NCBI GenBank assembly: GCA_024276305.1
Contig: JAJRXK010000012.1
Location: forward strand, 1-34,831
Direction of reading: 5' to 3'
Source: Candidatus Krumholzibacteriota bacterium
GTDB taxonomy: Bacteria; Krumholzibacteriota; Krumholzibacteriia; JAJRXK01
DNA length: 34,831 nucleotides
Below the pieces are notes generated by a model. That model worked only from the letters and a program-made list of their open reading frames with translations, was not told where the DNA came from and did no database searches. How positions within the stretch are numbered: position 1 is the first letter of the stretch; every line of letters starts with the position of its first letter. Made by a program: the position numbers and the translations under genes. Positions 24,742 to 32,780 of the stretch are shown one piece after another.

Positions 24742-27240
24742 CTATCGCCGGTGGGATTCCGCCCGGCGCCGCAGAAGGGGCCAAATCCCCCCGGGCACGA
24801 TGGACTCGATGGTGGCGAGGGCCGCTCGGATTTCGTCGTCTCGCGGTCCCACGATCGCCTCCGACGCCTCCAGTACCCGGATGCTCGCCAATTGGAGCTC
24901 GGCGTTCTGCAACGGAAAACGGCTGCGGGTGAACACCGCTTCGGCTGCAACGAGAAGGGATTCCGAGCGGGCGATCGCCATCTCGGCGGCCCGGGTGTCG
25001 ATCCCATCCACACCGGACCAGGCGGCGGTGATCTCGGCGTCGAGGGCGTCGATCGAAGCCTGGGAGAAGGCACCCCGCTGGGGATCCCGGTAGGCCTGAA
25101 TCCGGGCCATTTTTTCGCGGGCCAAGCCTAGGTGCGCGGTCGCGGAACTGTCGGAAGAGCTCTGCCGTCCCGCCCAGAGTTCCAACCTCGCGAGAGCCAG
25201 TTCATCCAACACATGAAGATTCGACCCCGTCCCCTCGGCCCGCAGTCCGAGCGCGCGCCGGTAGCGACGTTGCGCTTCGGCCCAGTCCGAGAGGTTGCCG
25301 CTGCGCCGCCAGCGATATCTCGCAGCGTCGCCCAAATGATGCTGACCAGAAGCCAGAGCATTCCTGCGACCCATCCACAGCGTTTCGTCGTCCACCCTCT
25401 GCATGAGCGAGAAGCCCTGATTCACCGCAGCCAAGCTATCGACGGCGATTCCGTAGTCGATGAGTGCTCCTGCGTAGTCCAGGGTGGCCATGGACCGAAC
25501 CTTCTTGCCCACCGATCCGAGTCCCCAGTCCCGGTCGCTCTCGAAGAGTTCGAATGCCATGGATCTCCAGTGAACTGCGAGTCTCAGGTACTCTGCGCGA
25601 TCTTCGTAGTCGGCAATCGCTGAACAGGCCAGAGCTCGGCCCCCGACCACAATGGGAAGAACGATCTCTGCGATGTCCCCATAGAGGCTGGAAGCCTTGT
25701 CGAGTCCTTCGAGAGTCTCGACTTGGTTGTTGGTGAAGGCGGCGGCGTCCGACCACTTTCCGAATGCGAGATGGAATTCCTCGACATCTCGATTCCGGGT
25801 GCCGAGAAAGTAGTGGGCCTCTCCGGATCGCCAGTCCACGAAGCGCCGAAGCCGGTGCCAGAACGGCCTGCGTGGCATGGTGCGAAGGATCTCACGGCTG
25901 CGGTCCAAGTTGGTCAGGGCTCGACGAATCGACTCTTCGTTGCGCGTGCCGGAGAGATGAAGATCCTGGTTCACCTCTTGGAGCACGCCCCAGAGTTCGG
26001 TCAACTTGGTCTGAACCAGTCGCTCTTCCTGACGATCCTGTAAGGTCTTGGTGATGCCACCGGCGAGGAGGACGATTCCCAGAGCCACCGCCGCGATCAC
26101 CGCACTCCGCTTCGGAGCCCTGCGAATCCGATTCCAGTTCCGTCGGGCAAAGGTCTGACGGGGAGCGACGACTTTTCGCCCCTCCAAATAGGCCCGGAAA
26201 TCTGCTGCCATGGCCGCCGCATCTGCATAGCGATCCCCCGCGTTCCGCTGGAGCGCCTGGTGCAGAATCGCATCGATGTCGGGGGGCAACTCGGGGCATC
26301 GGCTCGACGCCAATGGTAGGTCCTGCCGCTCGATGGCCAAGATCACCGCAGCCTGGGTCAAAGTGCTGCGCTCCACCAGCCCCGCCGGTTCGTGGGGGTG
26401 TGTGCCGGTCAGCAGCTCATAGGCCAGGATTCCCAGGGAATAGACATCGGACGGCGGTCCCATGGCCGAGCCATCTCCGATGAGCTGCTCCGGGCTCATA
26501 TAGGACACGGTGCCGAGCACCTGCCCGGTGCTGGTGGCAAAACCCGTGGATCGCCCGTCGGGATCCACGGTCCGGGAAATCCCGAAGTCCAACACCACTG
26601 GACGCCCATCCTGGCGGATGAGTACATTCTCGGGTTTGACGTCTCGGTGGATGATCCCTCGAGCATGGGCCAGACCGACCGCATCACACACTCTCTCCAG
26701 CAATGCGATTCGATCCCTGAGATCAGGAATGTCGACTTCCCGAAGGCTTCTGCCCTCGACGAGCTCCATGGCGTAGTAGCTCAGACGACGTTCGCCATGA
26801 ACGACGGTCCCCGCCTCGAGGAGTCGAGCAATGCCCTCACCTTGCAGTCTCTGCAAGGTATGGCTCTCGAGTCGAAAGCGAGTGGCCGCCGTGCGCGAGA
26901 GCAGGTCGGAACGAAGCACCTTGAGCGCGACGAACTCCCCGCTTCGATCGTCGCGCGCCCGATAGACGACTCCCATCCCGCCCTCTCCGAGGGTCTCGTA
27001 GAGGTGGTAGTCTCCAAGTCGAGTACCGGTGAGCAGCTCGCCGTCGAATCTCGAGATCAGAGGTGACTCCAGCGCCGCATGCGCGCGCTTCTCGTAGTCG
27101 AAGAGATCGGTCAGTTCGGTGAGCAGGGCTCCGTCCTCCCCGCAGACCTCGGCCAGGAATCCCGCCCGCTCGTCGGGGGGGACGGCCAGTGCATCATGGA
27201 ACACGAGTCGGACTCGCTCGAAGAACTCCTGGTCCCGCAT
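24742..27240 (-). CDS. Membrane-bound Ser/Thr protein kinase with large C-terminal region
   Basis: This 832-aa protein has a short N-terminal helical segment (1-60) and a PknB-like kinase domain: GEGGMGVVY (85-93), the ATP-binding Lys K107 in VALK, HRD (198-200) with D200, VKPEN, DFG (218-220), SPEQ and DVYSLG. A basic stretch follows, then one membrane segment at about 379-398 (AVIAAVALGIVLLAGG) and some 430 further residues, predicted outside the cytoplasm. These are rich in Ala, Arg and Leu helices that look like TPR-type repeats but match no family I can name. All catalytic residues are present, so it should be active. The ATG lies five bases after the ECF sigma stop, forming a sigma-kinase pair. 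The usual reading is that the kinase senses a signal and phosphorylates the sigma factor or other targets. Confidence 0.88.
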   Translation of the reverse strand: MRDQEFFERVRLVFHDALAVPPDERAGFLAEVCGEDGALLTELTDLFDYEKRAHAALESPLISRFDGELLTGTRLGDYHLYETLGEGGMGVVYRARDDRSGEFVALKVLRSDLLSRTAATRFRLESHTLQRLQGEGIARLLEAGTVVHGERRLSYYAMELVEGRSLREVDIPDLRDRIALLERVCDAVGLAHARGIIHRDVKPENVLIRQDGRPVVLDFGISRTVDPDGRSTGFATSTGQVLGTVSYMSPEQLIGDGSAMGPPSDVYSLGILAYELLTGTHPHEPAGLVERSTLTQAAVILAIERQDLPLASSRCPELPPDIDAILHQALQRNAGDRYADAAAMAADFRAYLEGRKVVAPRQTFARRNWNRIRRAPKRSAVIAAVALGIVLLAGGITKTLQDRQEERLVQTKLTELWGVLQEVNQDLHLSGTRNEESIRRALTNLDRSREILRTMPRRPFWHRLRRFVDWRSGEAHYFLGTRNRDVEEFHLAFGKWSDAAAFTNNQVETLEGLDKASSLYGDIAEIVLPIVVGGRALACSAIADYEDRAEYLRLAVHWRSMAFELFESDRDWGLGSVGKKVRSMATLDYAGALIDYGIAVDSLAAVNQGFSLMQRVDDETLWMGRRNALASGQHHLGDAARYRWRRSGNLSDWAEAQRRYRRALGLRAEGTGSNLHVLDELALARLELWAGRQSSSDSSATAHLGLAREKMARIQAYRDPQRGAFSQASIDALDAEITAAWSGVDGIDTRAAEMAIARSESLLVAAEAVFTRSRFPLQNAELQLASIRVLEASEAIVGPRDDEIRAALATIESIVPGGIWPLLRRRAESHRR

Positions 27241-27245
27241 CCCCA

Positions 27246-27782
27246 CTACCCAATCGACTTTTCGGGAACGCGGACGGATTGGCGTTCCATCTCGCGCGCC
27301 AGCCACGCGCGTGCGAGCGCCCAGTCCTTGACGATCATGTCCTTCGAGCTGCCGATGTGATCGGCAATCTCGTCTTCGGTCAATCCTCCGAAGATCATCA
27401 TCTCGGCGATCAGGCCCACCTGCTCGCTCCTCGCCTCGAGCCTGGACAGGGCACGATCGATGTCCAGAATCCTCACCGCGTGGTTCGGCCCCACACGAGT
27501 CTCATCCTGAAGAAGGATTCGGGATCCCGATCCAGATTCGGAAGCTCGTTCCTCCTCCTGGACGACCGCCACCAGAGCCCTCCGCATGGCTCGTGCGACA
27601 GCCGTCGCCAGAATCTGGCGATTGCCGACTTCCAGGCTGTCCAAGAGCTTGCGAACCACATCGTTGGCGAGCACCGTCGGTTGAACCAAGCTATCGACAT
27701 CGTCACCACGCAGGTATCGTCGAGCCATGATCCGGAGCTCGTCATAAGCACGACGATGGTATTCTTCAGCGTTGGACTTCAT
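27246..27782 (-). CDS. ECF-type RNA polymerase sigma factor, kinase-linked
   Basis: This 178-aa protein resembles the ECF sigma group common in Acidobacteria and Planctomycetes that sits beside Ser/Thr kinases. Region 2 begins YDELRIMARRYL; region 4 has LTEDEIADHIGSSKDMIVKDWALARAWL. The typical region-2 stretch (TLQPTALVHEAYLRL in relatives) reads SLVQPTVLANDVVRKLL here, somewhat diverged. I chose the ATG at 27782; the open frame continues upstream but that part looks non-coding, and no strong ribosome binding site is visible. No anti-sigma factor is encoded nearby, which fits control by the kinase encoded next. The 209 bp upstream are shared with the divergent small gene and should hold both promoters; I could not pick boxes with confidence. 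Confidence 0.83.
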   Translation of the reverse strand: MKSNAEEYHRRAYDELRIMARRYLRGDDVDSLVQPTVLANDVVRKLLDSLEVGNRQILATAVARAMRRALVAVVQEEERASESGSGSRILLQDETRVGPNHAVRILDIDRALSRLEARSEQVGLIAEMMIFGGLTEDEIADHIGSSKDMIVKDWALARAWLAREMERQSVRVPEKSIG

Positions 27783-27991
27783 GACGATGCAAAGACTCCG
27801 ATCGAGTGTCACTGTGAATCCGAGAATCGAATCAATAGTACCAGTTTCGGGAACCTTCGTCAGGCAAAGGCCTTGGATATCCGACGGCCCTTCGAGAAAA
27901 CGAGACGATTCGATTTTTCTGGAATTCACTCCAAGATTCGGCACACTGGGCATCTGACTCTGCCCGACCACCCCTGGGGAGGATTCCGCCC

Positions 27992-28354
27992 GTGATCACA
28001 CCCATCGAGAAGCTTGGCCCCGCCATCGATCGTCTGTCCGAAGTCCTCGAGTCCGAGCTCGACGAAATCCACCGCGATGCCGCTCTGCACCGATTTCAAC
28101 TCTGCTTCGAATTGTGCTGGAAATCCGTTCAACAGCGATTGCAGGAGCGTGATTTGGACTGTGCATCGCCGACCGGTTGCATGCAGGCGGCGGTGCGGCA
28201 CGGTTGGTTGGAGGAGGACCCTTGGCTCGAGATGATCGCAGCCCGCAACCACCTTCCCAGCGGGACCGACGACACAGTCGTGGAGTCGATCTCCGCCGCG
28301 CTCCCCACCTACCTCCAACAGATGAGAGATCTCCACCAAGCCCTGATGGAGTAG
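27992..28354 (+). CDS. HI0074-like nucleotidyltransferase substrate-binding protein, orphan
   Basis: This 120-aa all-helical protein resembles the NTase_sub_bind/HI0074 family, which pairs with a minimal nucleotidyltransferase (MNT) in two-gene modules related to MNT-HEPN toxin-antitoxin systems. Recognisable segments are LHRFQLCFELCWKSVQQRL, SPTGCMQAAVRHGWLEED and WLEMIAARN. In relatives the last segment continues TSHTYDE; here it reads HLPSGTDD. No MNT gene lies on either side, so it is an orphan. The start is GTG with GGGGAGG about nine bases upstream. It sits alone between two sigma-kinase pairs and is followed by a stem-loop. Confidence 0.75.
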   Translation: MITPIEKLGPAIDRLSEVLESELDEIHRDAALHRFQLCFELCWKSVQQRLQERDLDCASPTGCMQAAVRHGWLEEDPWLEMIAARNHLPSGTDDTVVESISAALPTYLQQMRDLHQALME

Positions 28355-28658
28355 TGCGCGGAGCCCGGCTGGCTCCCACTGCCAGACTCCGCGCTGCGGG
28401 GGCCAGATGGCGCCCAGCGACTCTTGCCTTGTTCTTCGATCAGTGATTCAGTGCGACTCAGGAACCTCGGCTCGACGCGAAGCCACCCGTCTTCTGGAAA
28501 GCCGAAATCCCAGACCGAAAAGCATCACGCGCTCAGTACTATTTTTTGGTGCCCTGATCCTGTACAGAATCCACCATTTCGCCTAGGCTTTTTCCAGGCT
28601 CTCCGGTCCCGACCTCTCCGACTCGGATGCAGGAACGCCCTGGAAAGACTCTGTCCCG
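28355..28658. other. 304-bp non-coding stretch before the second sigma gene
   Basis: It holds a stem-loop right after the upstream stop and an AT-rich patch (ACTATTTTTTGG, around 28537-28549) that may belong to the promoter of the sigma gene at 28659. I found no convincing -35/-10 pair, no small gene with a ribosome binding site, and no RNA gene. Confidence 0.5.
28356..28394 (+). terminator. Stem-loop after the HI0074-like gene
   Basis: GCGCGGAG (28356-28363) pairs perfectly with CTCCGCGC (28387-28394). An inner TGGC/GCCA stem (28370-28373 with 28381-28384) is also present. It starts one base after the TAG stop. No T-run follows, so it may be a Rho-assisted terminator or an mRNA 3' stabiliser. 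Confidence 0.5.
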
Positions 28659-29216
28659 ATGGTCCCGCAGGAAAATAACAGTCAAGATCCGGACCTACAA
28701 GAGCCGGATCGGGCCCTCGCCCTACATTATGACGAGCTGCGCCAGCTCGCCCGCCAGCGTCTGCGAAGGATGCCCTTGGACTCGCTCCAACCCGCGGAAT
28801 TGGTCCATGAAATGTACCTCCGCATGGCGACCCGAGGGCACCTAGAGGCCCAGAATCGATACCACTACTTCTCCTTGGCGGCTCGGGCGATGCAGGACGT
28901 CCTCATCGAGCGAGCCCGCGCCGCAACGGCCCGAAAGCGCGGCGGAGGATTGACGGATATCACTCTCTCCTCGGCCATCGTGGCCGTCACCGAGGACCCC
29001 ACCGAACTCCTGGCTCTGCACGGGGCTCTCGAAACCCTTCATCGGGAAGATCCTCTGAGTGCGGACGTGGTTCGCTTGCGATTCTTCGTGGGGTTCACCG
29101 GCGACGAGACGGCAGAAGCCCTGGGGATTTCCCCTTCGACCGTCGATCGGAGATGGCTCTACGCCAGGGCCTGGCTTCACGAGGCGATCTACGGCGATGG
29201 AGATCAACCCCGTTGA
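28659..29216 (+). CDS. ECF-type RNA polymerase sigma factor, second kinase-linked copy
   Basis: This 185-aa ECF sigma factor belongs to the same group as the copy at 27246. Region 2 has YDELRQLARQRL and LQPAELVHEMYLRM, then NRYHYFSLAARAMQDVLIERARAATARKRGGG. Region 4 has LRFFVGFTGDETAEALGISPSTVDRRWLYARAWL. It keeps the family consensus better than the first copy. The ATG at 28659 lacks an obvious close ribosome binding site. The stop overlaps the start of the kinase gene (TTGA), so the pair is probably translationally coupled. Confidence 0.88.
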   Translation: MVPQENNSQDPDLQEPDRALALHYDELRQLARQRLRRMPLDSLQPAELVHEMYLRMATRGHLEAQNRYHYFSLAARAMQDVLIERARAATARKRGGGLTDITLSSAIVAVTEDPTELLALHGALETLHREDPLSADVVRLRFFVGFTGDETAEALGISPSTVDRRWLYARAWLHEAIYGDGDQPR

Positions 29217-30328
29217 GCGATCACGGCGCCATCCGTGAACTCTTCCTGCGAGCCCTCGATCTCCCGGAGCACGACCGCGAAGGGTTCCTGCGTCGGCATG
29301 CGGAGAGCGAAGAGATTCGACGCCGCATCGTCACTCTGCTCGCTCATCATCGCGAGAGTTCTCGATTCCTCGAGACTCCTGCCGCGGCCGCACTCCCTCC
29401 CGCCGCAGGCCACCTCCCCTTCGAAGAGCTGGGCGGATTCCGATTGCTTCGGGAGATCGGGAGAGGAGGGGCCGGAATCGTCTACCTCGCAGAAAACGAG
29501 TCCTTGGGCGAACTCAGTGCGCTGAAGATCCTCTTTCCGACATCCACGCGCTCCGAGAGACTGCTGAAGCGATTTCATCACGAAGCAAAAATCGCGTCTC
29601 GGCTCGACCATCCTGCGTTGTTGAGAGTCCAGAGTTACGGTAGCGAACACGGATACCACTACCTGGCTTCCCGTTTCATCGCAGGGCACGACCTCGCGAA
29701 GGACATTGCCCTGAGGCGAGAGGGGGACCTCCCTCCGCGCAGCGGCCGGGACTGCGCTGCGTTGGTCGCGCCCTTGGCCGATGGGCTGAGCCATGCTCAC
29801 GACAACCATGTGATTCACCGTGATGTAAAACCCTCGAACATCCTCATCGACGAATCAGGAGTCGCCTACCTCGGAGACTTTGGCTTGGCCGCGGATCAAC
29901 ACCGAGAGGTGCTCACGCGCACCGGTGAACTCATGGGCACGATTCACTACATGAGCCCAGAACAGGCGCGGATGCGGCCAAAGGACATCGATCGCCGGAC
30001 GGACATCTTCTCGCTGGGTGTCGTGCTCTACGAAATGATCAGTGGTCATCGACCTTTCGAAGCTACGACTGCGACCGAAGTCCTGCGCAGGATCGAGAAG
30101 GATTCTCCGAAGGCGCTTTCCCCCTCGAAATACGACATCCCTCCCGGACTCGAGGTCATCTGTGCCAAGTGCCTCGAAAAAGATCCCCAGCACCGTTACG
30201 CCACCGCCGCGGAGTTGGCCGCTGACCTCGACTTGGTTGCTCGCGCCCAGCCCATTCGGAGTCACGCTCCGGGATGGATCGAGCGCACGCAGCGGGGACT
30301 GCGTCGACTCTTCCGCCGCTCGTCCTGA
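29213..30328 (+). CDS. Soluble Ser/Thr protein kinase
   Basis: This 371-aa kinase has GRGGAGIVY (83-91), ATP-binding K105 in SALK, HRD with D204, VKPSN, DFG (222-224), SPEQ and DIFSLG, so it should be active. The N-terminal 70 residues (IRELFLRALDLPEHDREGFL...) match the helical segment seen in the other kinase of this window and in sigma-linked kinases generally. I chose the TTG at 29213 because it overlaps the sigma stop (TTGA), with GGAG about ten bases upstream. A frame starting at 29153 would lie inside the sigma gene. The protein ends with a basic tail (WIERTQRGLRRLFRRSS) exactly where relatives enter a membrane segment, so it lacks both the membrane anchor and a sensor region. Confidence 0.85.
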   Translation: MSDHGAIRELFLRALDLPEHDREGFLRRHAESEEIRRRIVTLLAHHRESSRFLETPAAAALPPAAGHLPFEELGGFRLLREIGRGGAGIVYLAENESLGELSALKILFPTSTRSERLLKRFHHEAKIASRLDHPALLRVQSYGSEHGYHYLASRFIAGHDLAKDIALRREGDLPPRSGRDCAALVAPLADGLSHAHDNHVIHRDVKPSNILIDESGVAYLGDFGLAADQHREVLTRTGELMGTIHYMSPEQARMRPKDIDRRTDIFSLGVVLYEMISGHRPFEATTATEVLRRIEKDSPKALSPSKYDIPPGLEVICAKCLEKDPQHRYATAAELAADLDLVARAQPIRSHAPGWIERTQRGLRRLFRRSS

Positions 30329-30343
30329 CCGCGGTGCGCGGTC
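30327..30343. terminator. Hairpin between convergent kinase and asparaginase genes
   Basis: GACCGCG, loop GTG, CGCGGTC: a perfect seven-pair stem that starts within the kinase stop codon and ends just before the asparaginase stop. It can serve both directions. No T-run follows, so efficiency is uncertain. Confidence 0.55.
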
Positions 30344-31417
30344 TCACTTCGGATCGAGATCTGCCGGCTCGTCGTAGAAGAGAACTTCTTCCTCCCCGGT
30401 GGATTTCAGATAACCCCGATACATCCCGGAAGTGTTGAAGGGCATGGAGATATTGCCTTCCCGGTCCATGGCGACGACTCCTCCCAGTGCACCCTGGGAG
30501 ACCAGCCGGTCGTGAATCACGAAGCGAGCCGCCTCGTCCAGGGACTCTCCCAAATACTGCATCCGGGCGGCGATGTCGTAGGCCACGACATTACGGATGA
30601 AGTATTCGCCGTGCCCAGTTGCGGACACTCCACAGGTCTCGTTGTTGGCGTAGGTTCCCGCGCCGATGATCGGCGAGTCGCCGATGCGGCCCCACATCTT
30701 CATGGTCATGCCCCCGGTGGAGGTACCCGCCGCCAGATTGCCTTCCCGGTCCAGCGCGACGCATCCCACCGTGCCGTGCTTTTCGTCGTCCGCCTCCGCC
30801 TTCTGCTCCAACGCGCGCTGCAATGCATCCCACCGGGTCTTGGTGAAGAAATATTCGGGATCCACGATGGCCAGTCCCTGCTCGGCGGCAAAGGCCTCCG
30901 CCCCTTCACGGGCCAGCATCACGTGAGGCGACTTCTCCATCACTGCCCGCGCGGCGGAGATGGGATTGCGAATGGTCTTCACTCCGGCTACCGCACCCGC
31001 GTTGAGATCACGGCCGTCCATGATCGACGAATCCATCTCGTTCACGCCTGCCTCCGTGAACACCGCTCCCTTGCCGGCGTTGAAGAGCGGAGAGTCCTCC
31101 ATCACTCGGATCGTCGCCTCGACCGCATCCACCGCGGACCCTCCTCGGTCCAGGACATCCCGACCGCGATGGAGGGCCTCGGTGATCTTGGCCCGGTATT
31201 CGGCCTCGGTCTCGGCGTCCATGTTCTCGCGCAGAATGGTCCCGGCTCCTCCGTGCACGACAAGGGCATAGGCCGGCCTCGACGCGGCCTGCGCCCCCTC
31301 CACCCAGGAAAGGGACGCCGAGAGAAGAATGGCCAGAATCACCCAGTGACGACGTCGAGAGGATCCGATGGCCCCGACGACCGCGGCCGAAGCGCATGCA
31401 AGGTGGAAGTCCGTCAT
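30344..31417 (-). CDS. Secreted isoaspartyl peptidase/L-asparaginase (Ntn hydrolase)
   Basis: This 357-aa plant-type (IaaA/EcAIII) enzyme hydrolyses isoaspartyl dipeptides or L-asparagine. The precursor self-cleaves before Thr216 (KHG-T216-VGC), which becomes the nucleophile. Other motifs are VVHGGAGT, NAGKGAVF, STGGMTMKMWGRIGDSPIIGAGTYA and SATGHGE. Residues 20-45 form a signal peptide (RRR, then WVILAILLSASLSWV, cleavage near AQA-A), so it should act outside the cytoplasm. The ATG at 31417 has AAGGAG upstream, which decides this start over the much longer open frame. It is convergent with the kinase gene and divergent from the EEP lipoprotein gene. Confidence 0.9.
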   Translation of the reverse strand: MTDFHLACASAAVVGAIGSSRRRHWVILAILLSASLSWVEGAQAASRPAYALVVHGGAGTILRENMDAETEAEYRAKITEALHRGRDVLDRGGSAVDAVEATIRVMEDSPLFNAGKGAVFTEAGVNEMDSSIMDGRDLNAGAVAGVKTIRNPISAARAVMEKSPHVMLAREGAEAFAAEQGLAIVDPEYFFTKTRWDALQRALEQKAEADDEKHGTVGCVALDREGNLAAGTSTGGMTMKMWGRIGDSPIIGAGTYANNETCGVSATGHGEYFIRNVVAYDIAARMQYLGESLDEAARFVIHDRLVSQGALGGVVAMDREGNISMPFNTSGMYRGYLKSTGEEEVLFYDEPADLDPK

Positions 31418-31471
31418 CGATTCTCCTTCGGGCTGGCGATAGACCCAGTGGCGACCCTTGTGGCCTGCAAC

Positions 31472-31500
31472 AGAGTAGGACCGGCTGAGGCTGTGCTCAA
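31472..31500 (-). promoter_or_regulatory. Possible promoter of the asparaginase gene
   Basis: On the minus strand TTGAGC (31500-31495) and TACTCT (31477-31472) are 17 bases apart, about 55 bp before the start codon. The -10 match is weak, so this is tentative. Confidence 0.28.
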
Positions 31501-31506
31501 GCATTG

Positions 31507-31527
31507 GAGGGGTTGGACCCCTCTTTT
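31507..31527 (+). terminator. Terminator-like hairpin between divergent genes
   Basis: GAGGGGT (31507-31513), loop TGG, ACCCCTC (31517-31523), then TTTT. A perfect seven-pair stem with a T-run is a typical Rho-independent terminator for plus-strand transcription. Its place between divergent genes is odd: it would stop transcripts running antisense to the asparaginase gene into the next gene. Confidence 0.45.
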
Positions 31528-31555
31528 GGCCATGGGCTGCGATCCGGGCTATCAT
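31526..31555 (+). promoter_or_regulatory. Likely promoter of the EEP lipoprotein gene
   Basis: TTGGCC (31526-31531) and TATCAT (31550-31555) are separated by 18 bases, ending 34 bp before the ATG. The -10 box matches five of six consensus bases and the -35 box four. The -35 box overlaps the T-run of the hairpin just upstream. Confidence 0.45.
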
Positions 31556-31589
31556 AATCGGTACCATTCGAGTTCCCCCCGAGGTTTCG

Positions 31590-32549
31590 ATGCATCCGAT
31601 GAACCCCATGAATCCGAGATCGAGGTCGCTGCTCTGGATCCTCGGAGCCCTGCTCACACTTTCCAGTTGCGCCTCGAAGACCGATGACGGCGGCCTCATT
31701 CCCCCGCCCGACCCTTCGGCGCCGCTCTTTCGGAGCCTCAGCTTCGGCACCCCTGCGAGTCTCGAGGTCATCACCTGGAACATTCAACAATTCCCCAAGT
31801 CGATCGATACCGTCCGCTACCTGGTCGAAGCCTTGCGGGCCATCGATGCCGACATCGTCTGCATCCAGGAGATCCGAGACCGCTCTGCTTTCCTCACGGT
31901 GGTGGACAGCCTGCGCGAGTACGAGGGATTCGCGCCTTCGTCGAACAACTACATCAACTTGGGAATCCTCTACAAGAGCAGCACCGTCACCGAGGTCAGC
32001 TTCGAAGAGCTGTTCCCCTCCCTCTGGCGCCCCTTTCCCCGATCACCATTGAAGATGACCGCCACCTTCGCCGGCAATCGCTACGTCGTGATCAACAACC
32101 ACTTCAAGTGTTGTGGAGACAATCGGATCGATCCCGTGGACGAAGGTGATGAAGAAAGACGTCGCGTCGAGGCTTCCGCCCTCCTCGACGACTACATCCG
32201 GACGAACCACCCCGACGATCGAGTGATCGTGGTGGGAGATCTGAACGATCGGCTCACCGATGCGCCGCGCGACAACGTGTTTCAGGTCTTCTTCGACCGA
32301 CCGAGCGAGTATCGATTTGCGGACTTCGCCCTGGCCACTGGACCGAGCAGTGATTTCTCGTGGATTGGCAGTTCCTCCCCCTCCCACATTGACCACATTT
32401 TGGTCACCAACGAGTTGTTCGCGGCCCTCGACGACGGCGGTGCGCGCGTGACCACACTGAAGCCCGAAGCCGATCTCATCGAAGGCATCACCGAATACCG
32501 TAGCGTGCTCAGCGACCATCGTCCTGTGGCCCTGCGCATCGCGCCCTGA
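31590..32549 (+). CDS. Endonuclease/exonuclease/phosphatase-family lipoprotein
   Basis: This 319-aa protein starts with a lipoprotein signal (LLWILGALLTL, lipobox L-S-S-C27). The EEP fold follows: ITWNIQQFP with the first catalytic Asn, DIVCIQEI with the metal-binding Glu, INNHFKCCGDN, VVGDLNDR and a C-terminal SDHRPVAL with the catalytic Asp-His. Members cleave phosphodiester or phosphate ester bonds in nucleic acids, lipids or inositides, and the fold does not tell which. The ATG is preceded by GAGG at five to six bases; ATGs at codons 4 and 7 are alternatives. The next gene, 231 bp downstream on the same strand, is an endonuclease I-type lipoprotein, suggesting a shared role in extracellular nucleic acid breakdown. 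Confidence 0.87.
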   Translation: MHPMNPMNPRSRSLLWILGALLTLSSCASKTDDGGLIPPPDPSAPLFRSLSFGTPASLEVITWNIQQFPKSIDTVRYLVEALRAIDADIVCIQEIRDRSAFLTVVDSLREYEGFAPSSNNYINLGILYKSSTVTEVSFEELFPSLWRPFPRSPLKMTATFAGNRYVVINNHFKCCGDNRIDPVDEGDEERRRVEASALLDDYIRTNHPDDRVIVVGDLNDRLTDAPRDNVFQVFFDRPSEYRFADFALATGPSSDFSWIGSSSPSHIDHILVTNELFAALDDGGARVTTLKPEADLIEGITEYRSVLSDHRPVALRIAP

Positions 32550-32780
32550 AACTCGGTGGGCGATTTCACAGCGCTCCTCCTGATCCGAAACAGAATCGAG
32601 CGACCGGATTCTCTTCATCGGAGTTTTTCTTGTCTCGACGGTTGATCTCGTTATGCTGCGGCCACGTTTCGCCACCGGTCGCCTCCCGCCCTCGGTGATC
32701 CCCCCACGCCCGAGTTCTCGGGATTCGGTGACGATATTCGAACCATACTTGGTTTTTCTCGCCACCTGTAGGAGGTCGCT

